Shown here one piece after another: positions 17,931-25,577 of a DNA stretch of 41,910 nucleotides. This stretch comes from CANHBY01 sp046342195 (lineage in GTDB: Bacteria; Pseudomonadota; Gammaproteobacteria; Burkholderiales; Burkholderiaceae_C). The stretch covers positions 1-41,910 of the forward strand of contig JBKDQE010000068.1 of the NCBI GenBank assembly GCA_046342195.1, written 5' to 3'. How positions within the stretch are numbered: the first letter of the stretch is position 1; the number at the start of each line of letters is the position of its first letter. The translations under genes were made by a program, and so were the position numbers. The notes below the pieces were generated by a model that saw nothing but the letters and a program-made list of their open reading frames with translations, was not told the origin of the DNA and ran no database searches.

Positions 17931-18914
17931 TTGAATGCCAGCGTCGAAAAAATCCTGACCTCTATGTCTGTCACGCTCGCCGGCCAACTGGTCGTTGCCA
18001 TTTCTTCCCGTGCCCTGTTTGATTTCGAAGAGGAAAATCGTCTCTTTGAAACTAAAGATGACCGCGCCTATATGCAGCTTCAGTTGAGTAAAATGGATGA
18101 GGCAGCCAAGCCTGGGGTGGCATTTTCACTGACCAATAAACTCCTGGCCTTCAACGCCTGCTCGCCGCTGGTCGAGGTGGTCATTCTCTCTCGCAATGAT
18201 CCCGTTTCCGGCATGCGCGTATTTCGCTCCGCCCAGCACTATCGGCTCCCCATCAAGCGTGGGGTATTTACCCGTGGCAGGCCCCCTTGGCGATACTTGC
18301 AACCCCTCCATGCCAACCTGTTCCTTTCCACCAACGAGGCTGATGTCCGCTCAGCCCTGTCAGCGGGTGTACCCGCTGCTCGTGTGTACCCGCAATCAGC
18401 TCGTGCCTCAAATGCTCACCCCCACGAAGTGCGTGTGGCCTTTGACGGTGATGCCGTACTCTTTTCAGATGAAGCTGAACGGGTTTATCAGCACGCAGGC
18501 CTCGATGCCTTTCAAGCGCATGAGCTCGAGCAAGCTGATATTCCCTTGGCTGCCGGCCCCTTCAAGCCCCTGCTTGAAGCACTTCAACGCCTCCAACATG
18601 AAGCCCCTGAAGGTATGCGCATTCGTACTGCGCTGGTTACGGCAAGAAGCGCTCCTGCGCATGAACGTGCTATTCGTACCTTGATGGGCTGGAATATCGA
18701 CGTTGATGAGGCGATGTTCTTGGGAGGCTTGCCCAAGGGTGAATTTTTACGCGAATTTGAACCTGACTTTTTTTTCGATGACCAAACCGGTCATATTGAA
18801 AACGCCTCCGTCCATGTACCAGCCGGCCATGTGGCCGCTGGCGTGCGAAATTTTGAGTCAGCCCGACAAAATTCAACCATGGCCTTGACAAAAGCAGCTG
18901 ATTCAACACCGTAG
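17931..18914 (+). CDS. 5'-nucleotidase, cytosolic-type family
   Basis: The protein belongs to the bacterial family related to cytosolic 5'-nucleotidase (PF06189), which dephosphorylates nucleoside monophosphates. Evidence is the N-terminal LVVAISSRALFDFEEENRLFE, then VEVVILSRNDPVSGMRVF, and the HAD-type VRVAFDGDAVLFSDEAE in the middle. EFLREFEPDFFFDDQTGH near the C-terminus supplies further metal-binding acidic residues. The start is uncertain. TTG at 17931 has AAGG five bases upstream; ATG at 17964 begins MSVTLAGQLVVAISSR, closer to family N-termini, but lacks a clear ribosome site. It is the last chromosomal-type gene before the AT-rich T4SS island. Confidence 0.85.
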   Translation: MNASVEKILTSMSVTLAGQLVVAISSRALFDFEEENRLFETKDDRAYMQLQLSKMDEAAKPGVAFSLTNKLLAFNACSPLVEVVILSRNDPVSGMRVFRSAQHYRLPIKRGVFTRGRPPWRYLQPLHANLFLSTNEADVRSALSAGVPAARVYPQSARASNAHPHEVRVAFDGDAVLFSDEAERVYQHAGLDAFQAHELEQADIPLAAGPFKPLLEALQRLQHEAPEGMRIRTALVTARSAPAHERAIRTLMGWNIDVDEAMFLGGLPKGEFLREFEPDFFFDDQTGHIENASVHVPAGHVAAGVRNFESARQNSTMALTKAADSTP

Positions 18915-19022
18915 CCCACTACGATATCATAGCATTCACCATGCAGGGCTTGACTATTGAGCGTCATGGGGTTTGCACTACATCGAATCAAAGTGTTGTC
19001 AGTTAGACTTCACTTAGGGAAT

Positions 19023-19174
19023 CTCTGAAAAACCTGCTGTAGATGATCGTGGCTTTTTCAAGGGTCATATACAAGCTATTTTTACCACTTGGCGCAGGTG
19101 ATCCAAGCCAAAAATCCAAGGCACGAAATTTCCTTGGCAAAAGATTCCATTACAGAATGAGGGGTTTTTCAGAG
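19023..19174. repeat. 152-bp element with 12-bp terminal inverted repeats
   Basis: CTCTGAAAAACC at 19023-19034 is repeated as its perfect reverse complement at 19163-19174. Size and ends suggest a MITE or an internally deleted insertion sequence. No intact transposase frame is present, and no clear target duplication is visible. The family was not identified. Confidence 0.5.
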
Positions 19175-19807
19175 GCTGTTTAGATGCAGGGTGGCTCCTG
19201 ATGTCGTAGCATTGAGTGTTGTAAATCGTGATAATTAATTTGCAAAATTGGAGGTTAAAGTTTGCTGTCAATATCAATATTGATCATCAAATCTGCCTCT
19301 TTGGGGATCTGAATACCAAAGCTTTGCCCTCAAAAAAGCAAGCTTTGGTTCATTCAGCGCATCGTCCCTGGATCTCCAATTTTTTGTGGTTCTTGCGTGT
19401 CTGCTTTTGGCGGCAAGCCAATACTGAGGCATGGTCAACCATTCCCTCATTGGGCTTGCATCGCTTTAACTCCATCAACTTGGCACTCAGTGCAGTGCAT
19501 GGTCAAAAAAACTGCCACGGCATAGCATTTGGCAGTGCAAAGGCTGCCTGTACAACCAGCCAGTTTTTACAACATAGGCTGGCCCATGTCGCTCAGCCTT
19601 GGTTCATTGATTCTGCACGCGAAAGCGTCTTGAAATTCTTGGTAATCACATGTCAAGAGCCTCCTGATGTTGTTCATACCACTGTCAAAAAACGGAAACA
19701 TCGACTCCATAGTCTATATAAGGTTCAACATATGCTGAGGCTGGCCATGTTCAAAAATTATTCAATCCGTCTATTGTTTGCATTTTTTTCAGTGGCCTCT
19801 CAAAGAC

Positions 19808-19980
19808 TAGGGGCCTGTCTGACTTGGGGCGGCGAAAGTGAAAATCAGCCCCGGCGAGGCCAGTTTTTACCGGGTTTGCAGGCCCATAGCTGGGCTATGG
19901 GACCAAAACACGCTGAAAAACGGGCCGCTGCGGCTGATTTACAGCCGACAACTCTCAAGTCCGACAGCCTGTTAGGGGCC
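19808..19980. repeat. Structured MITE-like element with flanking 8-bp direct repeats
   Basis: TAGGGGCC occurs at 19808-19815 and 19973-19980. Just inside are imperfect inverted ends (TGTCTGACTTGGG at 19816-19828 against CTCAAGTCCGACA at 19954-19966, two mismatches). A nested pair, AAATCAGCC (19842-19850) and GGCTGATTT (19932-19940), encloses a central hairpin at 19883-19901 with 8-bp arms and loop TGG. The whole unit is more GC-rich than the T4SS genes. The 8-bp repeat could be a target duplication, though the outer ends partly overlap it. The length including one repeat is 165 bases, a multiple of three. Confidence 0.6.
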
Positions 19981-20079
19981 ACGACAGAATGCTGCCGGCC
20001 TCATGGCCTCTTGGTTCAGGCCTGTTCCCCTTCCTCTCTCAGTCAAAGCACTTCCAAATGTTTGCTACGGGTTGGTATC

Positions 20080-20889
20080 ATGTTCGCAGTAACCAGCCTA
20101 TTGGCCCTAGGCTTGCCAAGCCAAGTTCTTGCTTTTACTCCCACTCCCGTTCAGCCCGTATATGACGCACAAGCTATTGCTGCGATCAATAGGCTTATTA
20201 GTATAATCAGAACGGAAACAAATGGAAGATATTTAAATGGAATTCAAATATCTTTGCAGAGTTTGATCGCCCAAGGGGTCATGAGTCCCAACATGGTTTC
20301 ATCTGTTGCAACCGTCTCTCAGAACGTGAGCCAGTCAATGAATGACTTCATTGTTTATGCAGCCACTGAAGGAATTCAGCTTGATACTCTGGCAAAAACT
20401 ATCGGGGAACAAACAAACCAAACAGATAATCGTTTTTACTCCCGCGCAATTCAAAATCCTTCAAGTTGCAGCAGTGATAATAAAATAGCAAGCAAGCAAA
20501 TTGAAGATAAATGCCTTGAAATTCAAAATCTTCGCACTTACAAAGTGCTGCATTCAGGAAAATTTCAGAAAGCTTTGGCTGTTTCTGCCGCATCCATTTT
20601 AAATTTAAGTAATATTCCTCCTGCCAATCGCGCTGATGTCGAGCTTAAAAATCAAACAATCAACTTGATCAGGCTCATGCAAAGTCAAGCCAGTGAAATT
20701 TACCGTGCTCAGCAAGATTATCTTCAGAGCAGAATTGAAATTTCCGAAGAAATTCGGGTTGCTTTGGTCAATAAAAAATCAGGAAAAAATCCAAGCAATG
20801 GCGCAGGGTCTCCACTAGGAGCACCTCCGCAATCAGCAAGCCAGATATTTAAGGCGGCTGGAACATCTTTAGGGTATATAATAAACTAG
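20080..20889 (+). CDS. VirB5-like periplasmic T4SS component
   Basis: This is a 269-residue protein with a likely signal peptide (MFAVTSLLALGLPSQVLA, cut before FTPTP). The mature part is mostly helical, with a central NLRTYK... region and a Cys pair (CSSDNK...DKC). The C-terminus is low-complexity, rich in Ser, Gly and Pro. The assignment as VirB5 (minor pilus subunit and adhesin) rests on position just before virB6, size, signal peptide and helical content; direct sequence similarity was not recognised. The open frame extends upstream to 19228, but that part crosses a repeat element and has no protein character. The first AT-rich codon usage appears soon after ATG 20080. Confidence 0.5.
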   Translation: MFAVTSLLALGLPSQVLAFTPTPVQPVYDAQAIAAINRLISIIRTETNGRYLNGIQISLQSLIAQGVMSPNMVSSVATVSQNVSQSMNDFIVYAATEGIQLDTLAKTIGEQTNQTDNRFYSRAIQNPSSCSSDNKIASKQIEDKCLEIQNLRTYKVLHSGKFQKALAVSAASILNLSNIPPANRADVELKNQTINLIRLMQSQASEIYRAQQDYLQSRIEISEEIRVALVNKKSGKNPSNGAGSPLGAPPQSASQIFKAAGTSLGYIIN

Positions 20890-20902
20890 TTTCAAATTTA
20901 AT

Positions 20903-21034
20903 AGGACTCACGCAAAATAGTCACTTCATTCCGCATGGTGGAGAATCTTGCAATTCCTCGAAAGTAAAAATTACGTAAGTTGTTGATTTGCATAGAATTT
21001 AATAATATTTAAAAGTTTCTTTTGCGTAAGTCCT
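20903..21034 (+). repeat. 132-bp MITE, copy 1
   Basis: The element starts AGGACTCACGCAAAA and ends TTTTGCGTAAGTCCT, forming terminal inverted repeats of about 15 bp with one mismatch. It encodes nothing. A second copy of exactly the same length lies in reverse orientation at 29411-29542; by eye only about 15 positions differ. It is inserted between the virB5-like gene and virB6. The transposase that would move it is not in the window. The ends may include a flanking TA on each side (TAGGACT...AGTCCTA). Confidence 0.85.
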
Positions 21035-21116
21035 ATGAAAACAAAAGTTCGGGGCTTCATGCGCGAGTTAATTATTTTTTGACCTTACCGAATCCGAGTA
21101 TGAAAGGTTAAATTTT

Positions 21117-22067
21117 ATGGATGTTTTAGGTTATCCTATATTTTTATTGATGTCTGCTTATGTCGGTCAGGCATTTGAAGGCGCCATGAATAATGCCTAT
21201 ATTAACAGCGTGGCTCTGGTTGCTTCGGTCGGTTCAGTAATTATGGCAATATGGGTTTCTTTTTATGGAATACGCATGGCATATGGTACTCAAGGGTACA
21301 GCATGTCTGATTTTTTATGGCGCGCAGGCAAGGCGACACTGATTTTCGCAATCATTGCAGCCAGCACAACTGAAAATTTATCAATTCAAAACATGATCAC
21401 AGGCCTTAGGGATGACTTGGTTCAGGTCATTACAAACAGTCATTCAAGCTATAAGAGTCAAATTAACACTGATCTGACAACAATTAATTTATTACAATCT
21501 GCACCTGCTCTTTTTTTGAATGAAGATAATAGCCAAGATCAAAAAAGCACCTTGAATATTGTATTAACCATGGTTGGTCAAGGTAGCCCGGCAATTATTG
21601 GCGGCATCATGTTATTGCTCAATGAACTGGCTGTGCGTATTGGTATTGCCGTTGGCCCCCTGATGTTATTTTCTTTGCTTTTTGAGGGCTACAAAGATTT
21701 ATTTTCCGCTTGGGTTCGGCTCTTGGCTGCAAGCATCATAAGCATGGCCTTGCTTGCTGTCGTTGTCGGTCATGCTGCCGTGCTTATGGGTATCTTTGTT
21801 GCGGTATTAAGTGCCGCAAAAGCCTTGGACGTAAATGGAACTATATTTACCGAACTCCAGGTTGCTGCAGCAAATGCTGGGTTCGGTTTGATTTTAAGTG
21901 TCCTGATCTACAATGTGCCTAACATGGCAGCACGGTATTTTGGTGGAGGTATGTATGTCAGCCCATCCAATCTATTTTCAGGACTTTTATCATCATCATC
22001 GTCTGAAATTTTAAGCAGAACGAAAGTCCCCATCAACCAACCACCAGGAACCACGGGTAATCTATAA
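21117..22067 (+). CDS. virB6: VirB6/TrbL family inner-membrane T4SS protein
   Basis: VirB6 forms part of the inner-membrane platform of the T4SS and helps pass substrates to the periplasm. The 316-residue protein has several strongly hydrophobic segments: around residues 35-55, 75-90, a pair near 160-195 and three more between about 200 and 275. The core segment LFSLLFEGYKDLFSAWVRLLA is typical of the VirB6/TrbL family, where a conserved Trp lies in a short loop between membrane segments. The start ATG has GAAAGG upstream. It lies 82 bases after the first 132-bp MITE. The next gene encodes a protein of unknown function rather than a standard VirB. Confidence 0.85.
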   Translation: MDVLGYPIFLLMSAYVGQAFEGAMNNAYINSVALVASVGSVIMAIWVSFYGIRMAYGTQGYSMSDFLWRAGKATLIFAIIAASTTENLSIQNMITGLRDDLVQVITNSHSSYKSQINTDLTTINLLQSAPALFLNEDNSQDQKSTLNIVLTMVGQGSPAIIGGIMLLLNELAVRIGIAVGPLMLFSLLFEGYKDLFSAWVRLLAASIISMALLAVVVGHAAVLMGIFVAVLSAAKALDVNGTIFTELQVAAANAGFGLILSVLIYNVPNMAARYFGGGMYVSPSNLFSGLLSSSSSEILSRTKVPINQPPGTTGNL

Positions 22068-22236
22068 TGAAATTATCCTTATTTTCTCATATATATTCCA
22101 ATAAATCCAATAAATTTTCGATCAAATTTTGATCTGACCACAAGAATTTTATTTTTTATTTCTCAATAACTTGAAAATGTTTTTTCATATATTTTTTAAG
22201 TAAAATTAAATTTTGTGATTTTCAGTTGGTAATTTT

Positions 22237-23868
22237 ATGTCAAGTAGTCCTGTTATCGTATCTCAAGCCATTTCGCGGTTGACGAGGGGGGCTCAGCCCG
22301 AATTCCCACAGCAACAGCAACAGCAACAGCAACAGCCACAGCCACAGCCACAGCCACAGCCACAGCCACAGCCACAGCCACAGCCACAGCCACAGCCACA
22401 GCCCGAGTTTTCTCCCAACAAGATTTCTCCCAACAAGACCGGTGGCTTCACCACCGGCCCTGGTCCAAGCGCCAAAGACCTGCTGCCGAAATCCAACCCC
22501 AACGTGGAAGTGAAGTTTCCGGTTGCAGGCAATAATATTAGAATAATTCCAAATGTAAGCACTGCTGTTCGAATCCCTGTATCAATAGGTCAAGTAGGAA
22601 CGCCTTATGCTGAGTTCACCATAAATACTCTCAATACTGCTCCTTTCATTGCAGGAGCAGTTGGAGTCAATATACCGATCATTGAAAAAGATAATCTTGG
22701 TGTCTCAGCAAATCTGGTTCCTGTCGTCGTAGGTATTAAAAATAACGAAGTAGTAACAGGCAGCAGCTTGGGGCTTAATTTTGAGCTAGGTCAAAACCCA
22801 ATAATTAGCGCTGGCGTCAGTGCAACCGTGGATCACTCTAACGGTGTTCCAGGTTATTCTGGTAAATTGGGCTTGACTGGAACAGTTGGCGAAATAGGAA
22901 ATAATCAAATCCATGCTGGTGTAGAAGGACAATTTGGAAGAGTTGGTAGTAATGATTCTTCAGCTTTATATTTTTCTATCGAAGTAACGCCAAAGTCACC
23001 TGTCCCCAAGAAAAAACAACCTCCAGAGATAAAAATACCTCCTAATCTGCCTGTTCAAGCTTACGAAAAAGTCATAGAAATCAAAGTCAATTCGCCAAGC
23101 GAGACCAGGGAAAAGAACCTCACTCAAGTGGTGACTAACAACCCTTCAAGAGGCAGCAATCTGAAGGATCCTTCACTTCGACGATACGACGGCGCCCAAG
23201 GAAATTCAGGCTCAGTACCTCTTTTTACAGTCAATAGAACGCAAAAAGATACAATATCAAAAGATAACGAGGTATCCTATATTTATCGATTTTTCTTTGA
23301 TTCCAACCCACATGATGAGCTTCCTGGTTTGGTAGCAAACTTTCCAAGTCAACAGCCTTTAAACTCTTCGGCCATAGCTCAGCGTCAAGAAGAGGTACGA
23401 AATGCTGAAAAATTGCAAGATTTAACACAAGCGAGGAAGCTTTTAGAAGCGGCAGGTTTCAGCAATATCACCCATCTTCCAAAGACCCAAAAGATTGAAC
23501 AACCTACTCCAAAAATTTCAAGAGAAGAAAAAACCAATCCAAGCACCGTCATTGAAATCAAGGGCCCAAGTTTTACTATTTTTGTTTCGCAAGATGGAAA
23601 GAAAATTTGGGTGGCTGAAGGTTTGAGTTTGCCTCCCGGAAAAAATCCTACCACACAAGATCGCATCGATTTTTTCAACACAGCAAGGGAAGTGACCAAT
23701 CCTGAAGAATTTAAAAAATATGCGCAAATAATTCAAAAAGTATACAGGCAGCTGCCTGAATTGCCTCAGCCCTTAGGGTTTCCTTTGCCACAAAAATTAC
23801 GCCCACCATATAATAACAATGGACGCGATGACACCGAACTGCCTGATCAGCCAAAAATTACCATGTGA
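22237..23868 (+). CDS. Unknown protein with Gln run and PQ repeats in T4SS operon
   Basis: I do not recognise this 543-residue protein. It starts MSSSPVIVSQAISRLTRG, with no signal peptide or membrane segment. Nine glutamines follow, then eleven Pro-Gln pairs (residues about 34-55) encoded by a perfect hexanucleotide repeat. Residues about 85-250 show alternating hydrophobic, Gly-rich strands (GAVGVNIPII, NLVPVVVGIK, GLTGTVGEIG), suggesting a beta-rich domain. After a Pro/Lys linker comes a more polar C-terminal half with a helical stretch (LTQARKLLEAAGFSNI) and a short strand-rich part (IEIKGPSFTIFVSQDGKKIWVAEG). Its place between virB6 and virB1 suggests a system-specific accessory component or a secreted substrate. 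It carries no recognisable secretion tag. Confidence 0.85.
   Translation: MSSSPVIVSQAISRLTRGAQPEFPQQQQQQQQQPQPQPQPQPQPQPQPQPQPQPQPEFSPNKISPNKTGGFTTGPGPSAKDLLPKSNPNVEVKFPVAGNNIRIIPNVSTAVRIPVSIGQVGTPYAEFTINTLNTAPFIAGAVGVNIPIIEKDNLGVSANLVPVVVGIKNNEVVTGSSLGLNFELGQNPIISAGVSATVDHSNGVPGYSGKLGLTGTVGEIGNNQIHAGVEGQFGRVGSNDSSALYFSIEVTPKSPVPKKKQPPEIKIPPNLPVQAYEKVIEIKVNSPSETREKNLTQVVTNNPSRGSNLKDPSLRRYDGAQGNSGSVPLFTVNRTQKDTISKDNEVSYIYRFFFDSNPHDELPGLVANFPSQQPLNSSAIAQRQEEVRNAEKLQDLTQARKLLEAAGFSNITHLPKTQKIEQPTPKISREEKTNPSTVIEIKGPSFTIFVSQDGKKIWVAEGLSLPPGKNPTTQDRIDFFNTAREVTNPEEFKKYAQIIQKVYRQLPELPQPLGFPLPQKLRPPYNNNGRDDTELPDQPKITM
22309..22401 (+). repeat. CAG/CAA run plus (CCACAG)11 microsatellite
   Basis: Nine Gln codons (22309-22335, alternating CAG and CAA) are followed by eleven exact copies of CCACAG (22336-22401). 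The units are hexanucleotides, so copy-number change by slippage would lengthen or shorten the PQ tract without shifting the frame. It is not a CRISPR array, as there are no spacers. Confidence 0.95.
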
Positions 23869-23919
23869 CCCCTTAATCTGGGGGTATTGCAAATTTCAGA
23901 ATGAAGCTTAAATGAAGCC

Positions 23920-24573
23920 ATGATTGAAATGATTGTTCAGTGTGGAGAGTTGGAAGTGCCTCAACGGGTAATGGCAGCCATCGTCCAGGTTGAATCCGGC
24001 GGAAACCCGTTTGCCATTGGTGTGGTGGGTGATTCCCTGGTGCGTCAACCGCGTCATTTACAAGAAGCCATGGCCACGGTAAAAATGTTAGAGTCGTCTG
24101 GTAAAAATTATTCCTTGGGTGTTGCGCAAGTCAATAAGAAAAACTTTTCACATTATGGTATTAAAACACTCGAAGATGCCTTTGATTATTGCACCAGCAT
24201 CAAAGTGGGCGCCAGAATTCTTTCTGAATGTTTCGAAAGGTCTCAAAATGATTGGAAAAAAGCTTTCAGTTGTTATTACAGTGGAAATTTCGTGACAGGT
24301 TTTAAAGAGGGTTATGTTGAAAAAGTAAATAACGCACTTAATGCCATTGAAGAAAAGAGTGAAGGACTTTCAAAATTGGCACTTTTGACAAATCAAAATA
24401 CTAAAATAAGAGAAAATTCAGAAACAAATCATGAGGCTGATAAAATTTTAACGAGAGGAAAATATTTTCGAAAAATTGATAAGCCGGTTGTTGATGCTCT
24501 AAAGAATAATCAAAAGCCTGTTTTTGAAAATGGTAAAAGTATTTATTCTTTGGATAATGCCTTTGTTTTCTAA
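23920..24573 (+). CDS. virB1: VirB1-like lytic transglycosylase
   Basis: VirB1 cuts peptidoglycan locally so that the secretion channel can cross the wall. The 217-residue protein has the lysozyme-like SLT domain in residues about 10-140. The catalytic Glu lies in QVESGGNPFAIGVVGDSLVRQP, followed by NYSLGVAQVN, CTSIKVGARILSECF and CYYSGNF. These blocks are those of VirB1 rather than housekeeping Slt enzymes. The C-terminal 70 residues are polar and Lys/Asn-rich. The protein begins directly at the catalytic domain; an in-frame stop lies 16 bases upstream of the ATG, so there is no Sec signal peptide. Codon use is AT-rich like its neighbours. Confidence 0.92.
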   Translation: MIEMIVQCGELEVPQRVMAAIVQVESGGNPFAIGVVGDSLVRQPRHLQEAMATVKMLESSGKNYSLGVAQVNKKNFSHYGIKTLEDAFDYCTSIKVGARILSECFERSQNDWKKAFSCYYSGNFVTGFKEGYVEKVNNALNAIEEKSEGLSKLALLTNQNTKIRENSETNHEADKILTRGKYFRKIDKPVVDALKNNQKPVFENGKSIYSLDNAFVF

Positions 24574-24592
24574 TATAAATTAGAGGGTAATT

Positions 24593-24925
24593 ATGAAAAA
24601 ATTATCAAAAAATTATATAAATAATTTATTTCATATTAAAAAATATGAAAAATATTTTTTCTTTTTCTTGCTGCTGCTTTCTGCTACAACTGAGGCTGTA
24701 GCAACTACTTCTGGTGTTGGTACAAAACTGACTGGTGCAGCTACAGAATTAGGAAACATCATAAATGCTACAACAACAGTCATTGTGACGGTCGCAATTA
24801 TATTTTCAGGTTATCAAATTTCGTTTAATAACAAGAGGTTTGGAGAAGTTTGGCCTATTTTGTTGGGTGGTCTGATGGTTGGGGCAGCTGGAGTTTTCGC
24901 CAACTTTTTCATCGCAGGAACATAA
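24593..24925 (+). CDS. virB2: VirB2-like T4SS major pilin
   Basis: VirB2 is the pilus subunit of the T4SS. The 110-residue protein has a long basic leader and hydrophobic signal segment (residues 21-30, FFFFLLLLSA), likely cleaved after ATTEAVA. Two membrane helices follow: IINATTTVIVTVAIIFSGYQI and PILLGGLMVGAAGVFANFFI, joined by a short positive loop (NNKRFGEVW). That two-helix layout with a Gly/Ala-rich second helix is diagnostic of VirB2 and TrbC. AGAGGG lies upstream of the ATG. An unexplained 327-base gap separates it from virB3. Confidence 0.88.
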   Translation: MKKLSKNYINNLFHIKKYEKYFFFFLLLLSATTEAVATTSGVGTKLTGAATELGNIINATTTVIVTVAIIFSGYQISFNNKRFGEVWPILLGGLMVGAAGVFANFFIAGT

Positions 24926-25252
24926 TTAAAATTCTCGCATAAAATATCTAAAATTCATTAAAAAAATAATTTCTGTAATTAATTAATTGGGGGTAAATTT
25001 ACGGCAATTGCATGAGCCTTTTGCCGTATTCTGTGATCATCATGCCTTGACTTGCTAACACCGCCCGCGTCCCCATGCTGATCGTAGCCTTTGTCATGCT
25101 GTGTGCAGTTGCAGGATCTGGAAAATGATAGTGGCAGAGGAGTGAAATCAATCAGCAGGTCTTTGTGTACAGTCACTCCGCGACTGACGCGAGCAATGAT
25201 GAGGTGGCGAATGAATGATGACATACCGTAATGCAATCGATCTGGGGGTGAC
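24926..25252. other. Intergenic segment of different composition, virB2-virB3
   Basis: The first 70 bases are AT-rich like the operon. From about 24990 to 25250 the sequence is noticeably more GC-rich. A minus-strand frame of 111 codons (24979-25314) overlaps the virB3 start and shows no recognisable domain. No terminal repeats were found. It may be a decayed insertion or remnant of another gene; I see nothing definite in it. Confidence 0.4.
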
Positions 25253-25540
25253 GTGAAAAAAGATACTATATTTAGAGGCTTGATGAGGCCACAAACATTT
25301 TTTGGAATACCCATGATTCCATTTATGCTTGTGAATGGTTTTATGGCAATTGGCTTTTTTGCAATTTCAAATTATTTTATTTTTTTATTTCCATTTGCTT
25401 TTTTAATCATGAAAATTATGGTAAAGAAAGATGAATTAATTTTTGATCTTATTTTTTTAAGGTTTCTTACATGGAAAGTTTGTAGGCATGCAAAGAGAAT
25501 GGATCGCGAAACAGTGATCATCACGTCACTGCCTCAGTGA
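25253..25540 (+). CDS. virB3: VirB3-like inner-membrane T4SS protein
   Basis: VirB3 is a small inner-membrane protein that works with the VirB4 ATPase. The 95-residue product begins KKDTIFRGLMRPQTFFGIPMIPF, which matches the VirB3 family start (a short basic N-terminus, then R-P and a membrane segment). Two adjacent hydrophobic segments cover residues 17-60. The C-terminal tail FLRFLTWKVCRHAKR is cytoplasmic and basic. The start is GTG with GGGGG four bases upstream. VirB4 begins 37 bases after its stop, the usual neighbour and sometimes a fusion partner. Confidence 0.85.
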   Translation: MKKDTIFRGLMRPQTFFGIPMIPFMLVNGFMAIGFFAISNYFIFLFPFAFLIMKIMVKKDELIFDLIFLRFLTWKVCRHAKRMDRETVIITSLPQ

Positions 25541-25577
25541 GCAAGTTTCAAGGCGCCTGCAAATCGCACTAAAAAAC

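Larger units (their letters stand above)
18915..20079. other. Gene-poor left boundary of the T4SS island
   Basis: This 1.2-kb stretch lies between the 5'-nucleotidase gene and the first T4SS gene. I see no tRNA, no integrase and no convincing gene. A plus-strand frame stays open from 19228 into the virB5-like gene, but its translation lacks protein-like features over most of this part and runs through a repeat element. Two short inverted-repeat elements sit here, listed separately. Composition shifts from chromosome-like to AT-rich and back, which suggests layered insertions at the edge of an acquired island. Confidence 0.55.

Noticed and set aside
19228..20079. Long open frame upstream of the virB5-like gene, which would make a 553-residue protein
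   Set aside because: The translation has no protein-like features, crosses a structured repeat element, and a signal peptide sits at the downstream ATG 20080.
22120..22134. Palindrome GATCAAATTTTGATC upstream of the PQ-repeat protein gene, considered as an operator
   Set aside because: A 7-bp AT-rich palindrome is easily expected by chance in such AT-rich DNA and no second copy was found before other virB genes.
22309..22401. Regular repeat array considered as CRISPR
   Set aside because: It is a simple in-frame CAG/CAA and CCACAG microsatellite without spacers. No CRISPR array was found in the window.
24979..25314. 111-codon minus-strand frame between virB2 and virB3
   Set aside because: It overlaps the virB3 start on the other strand and shows no recognisable motif; kept only as an unexplained segment.
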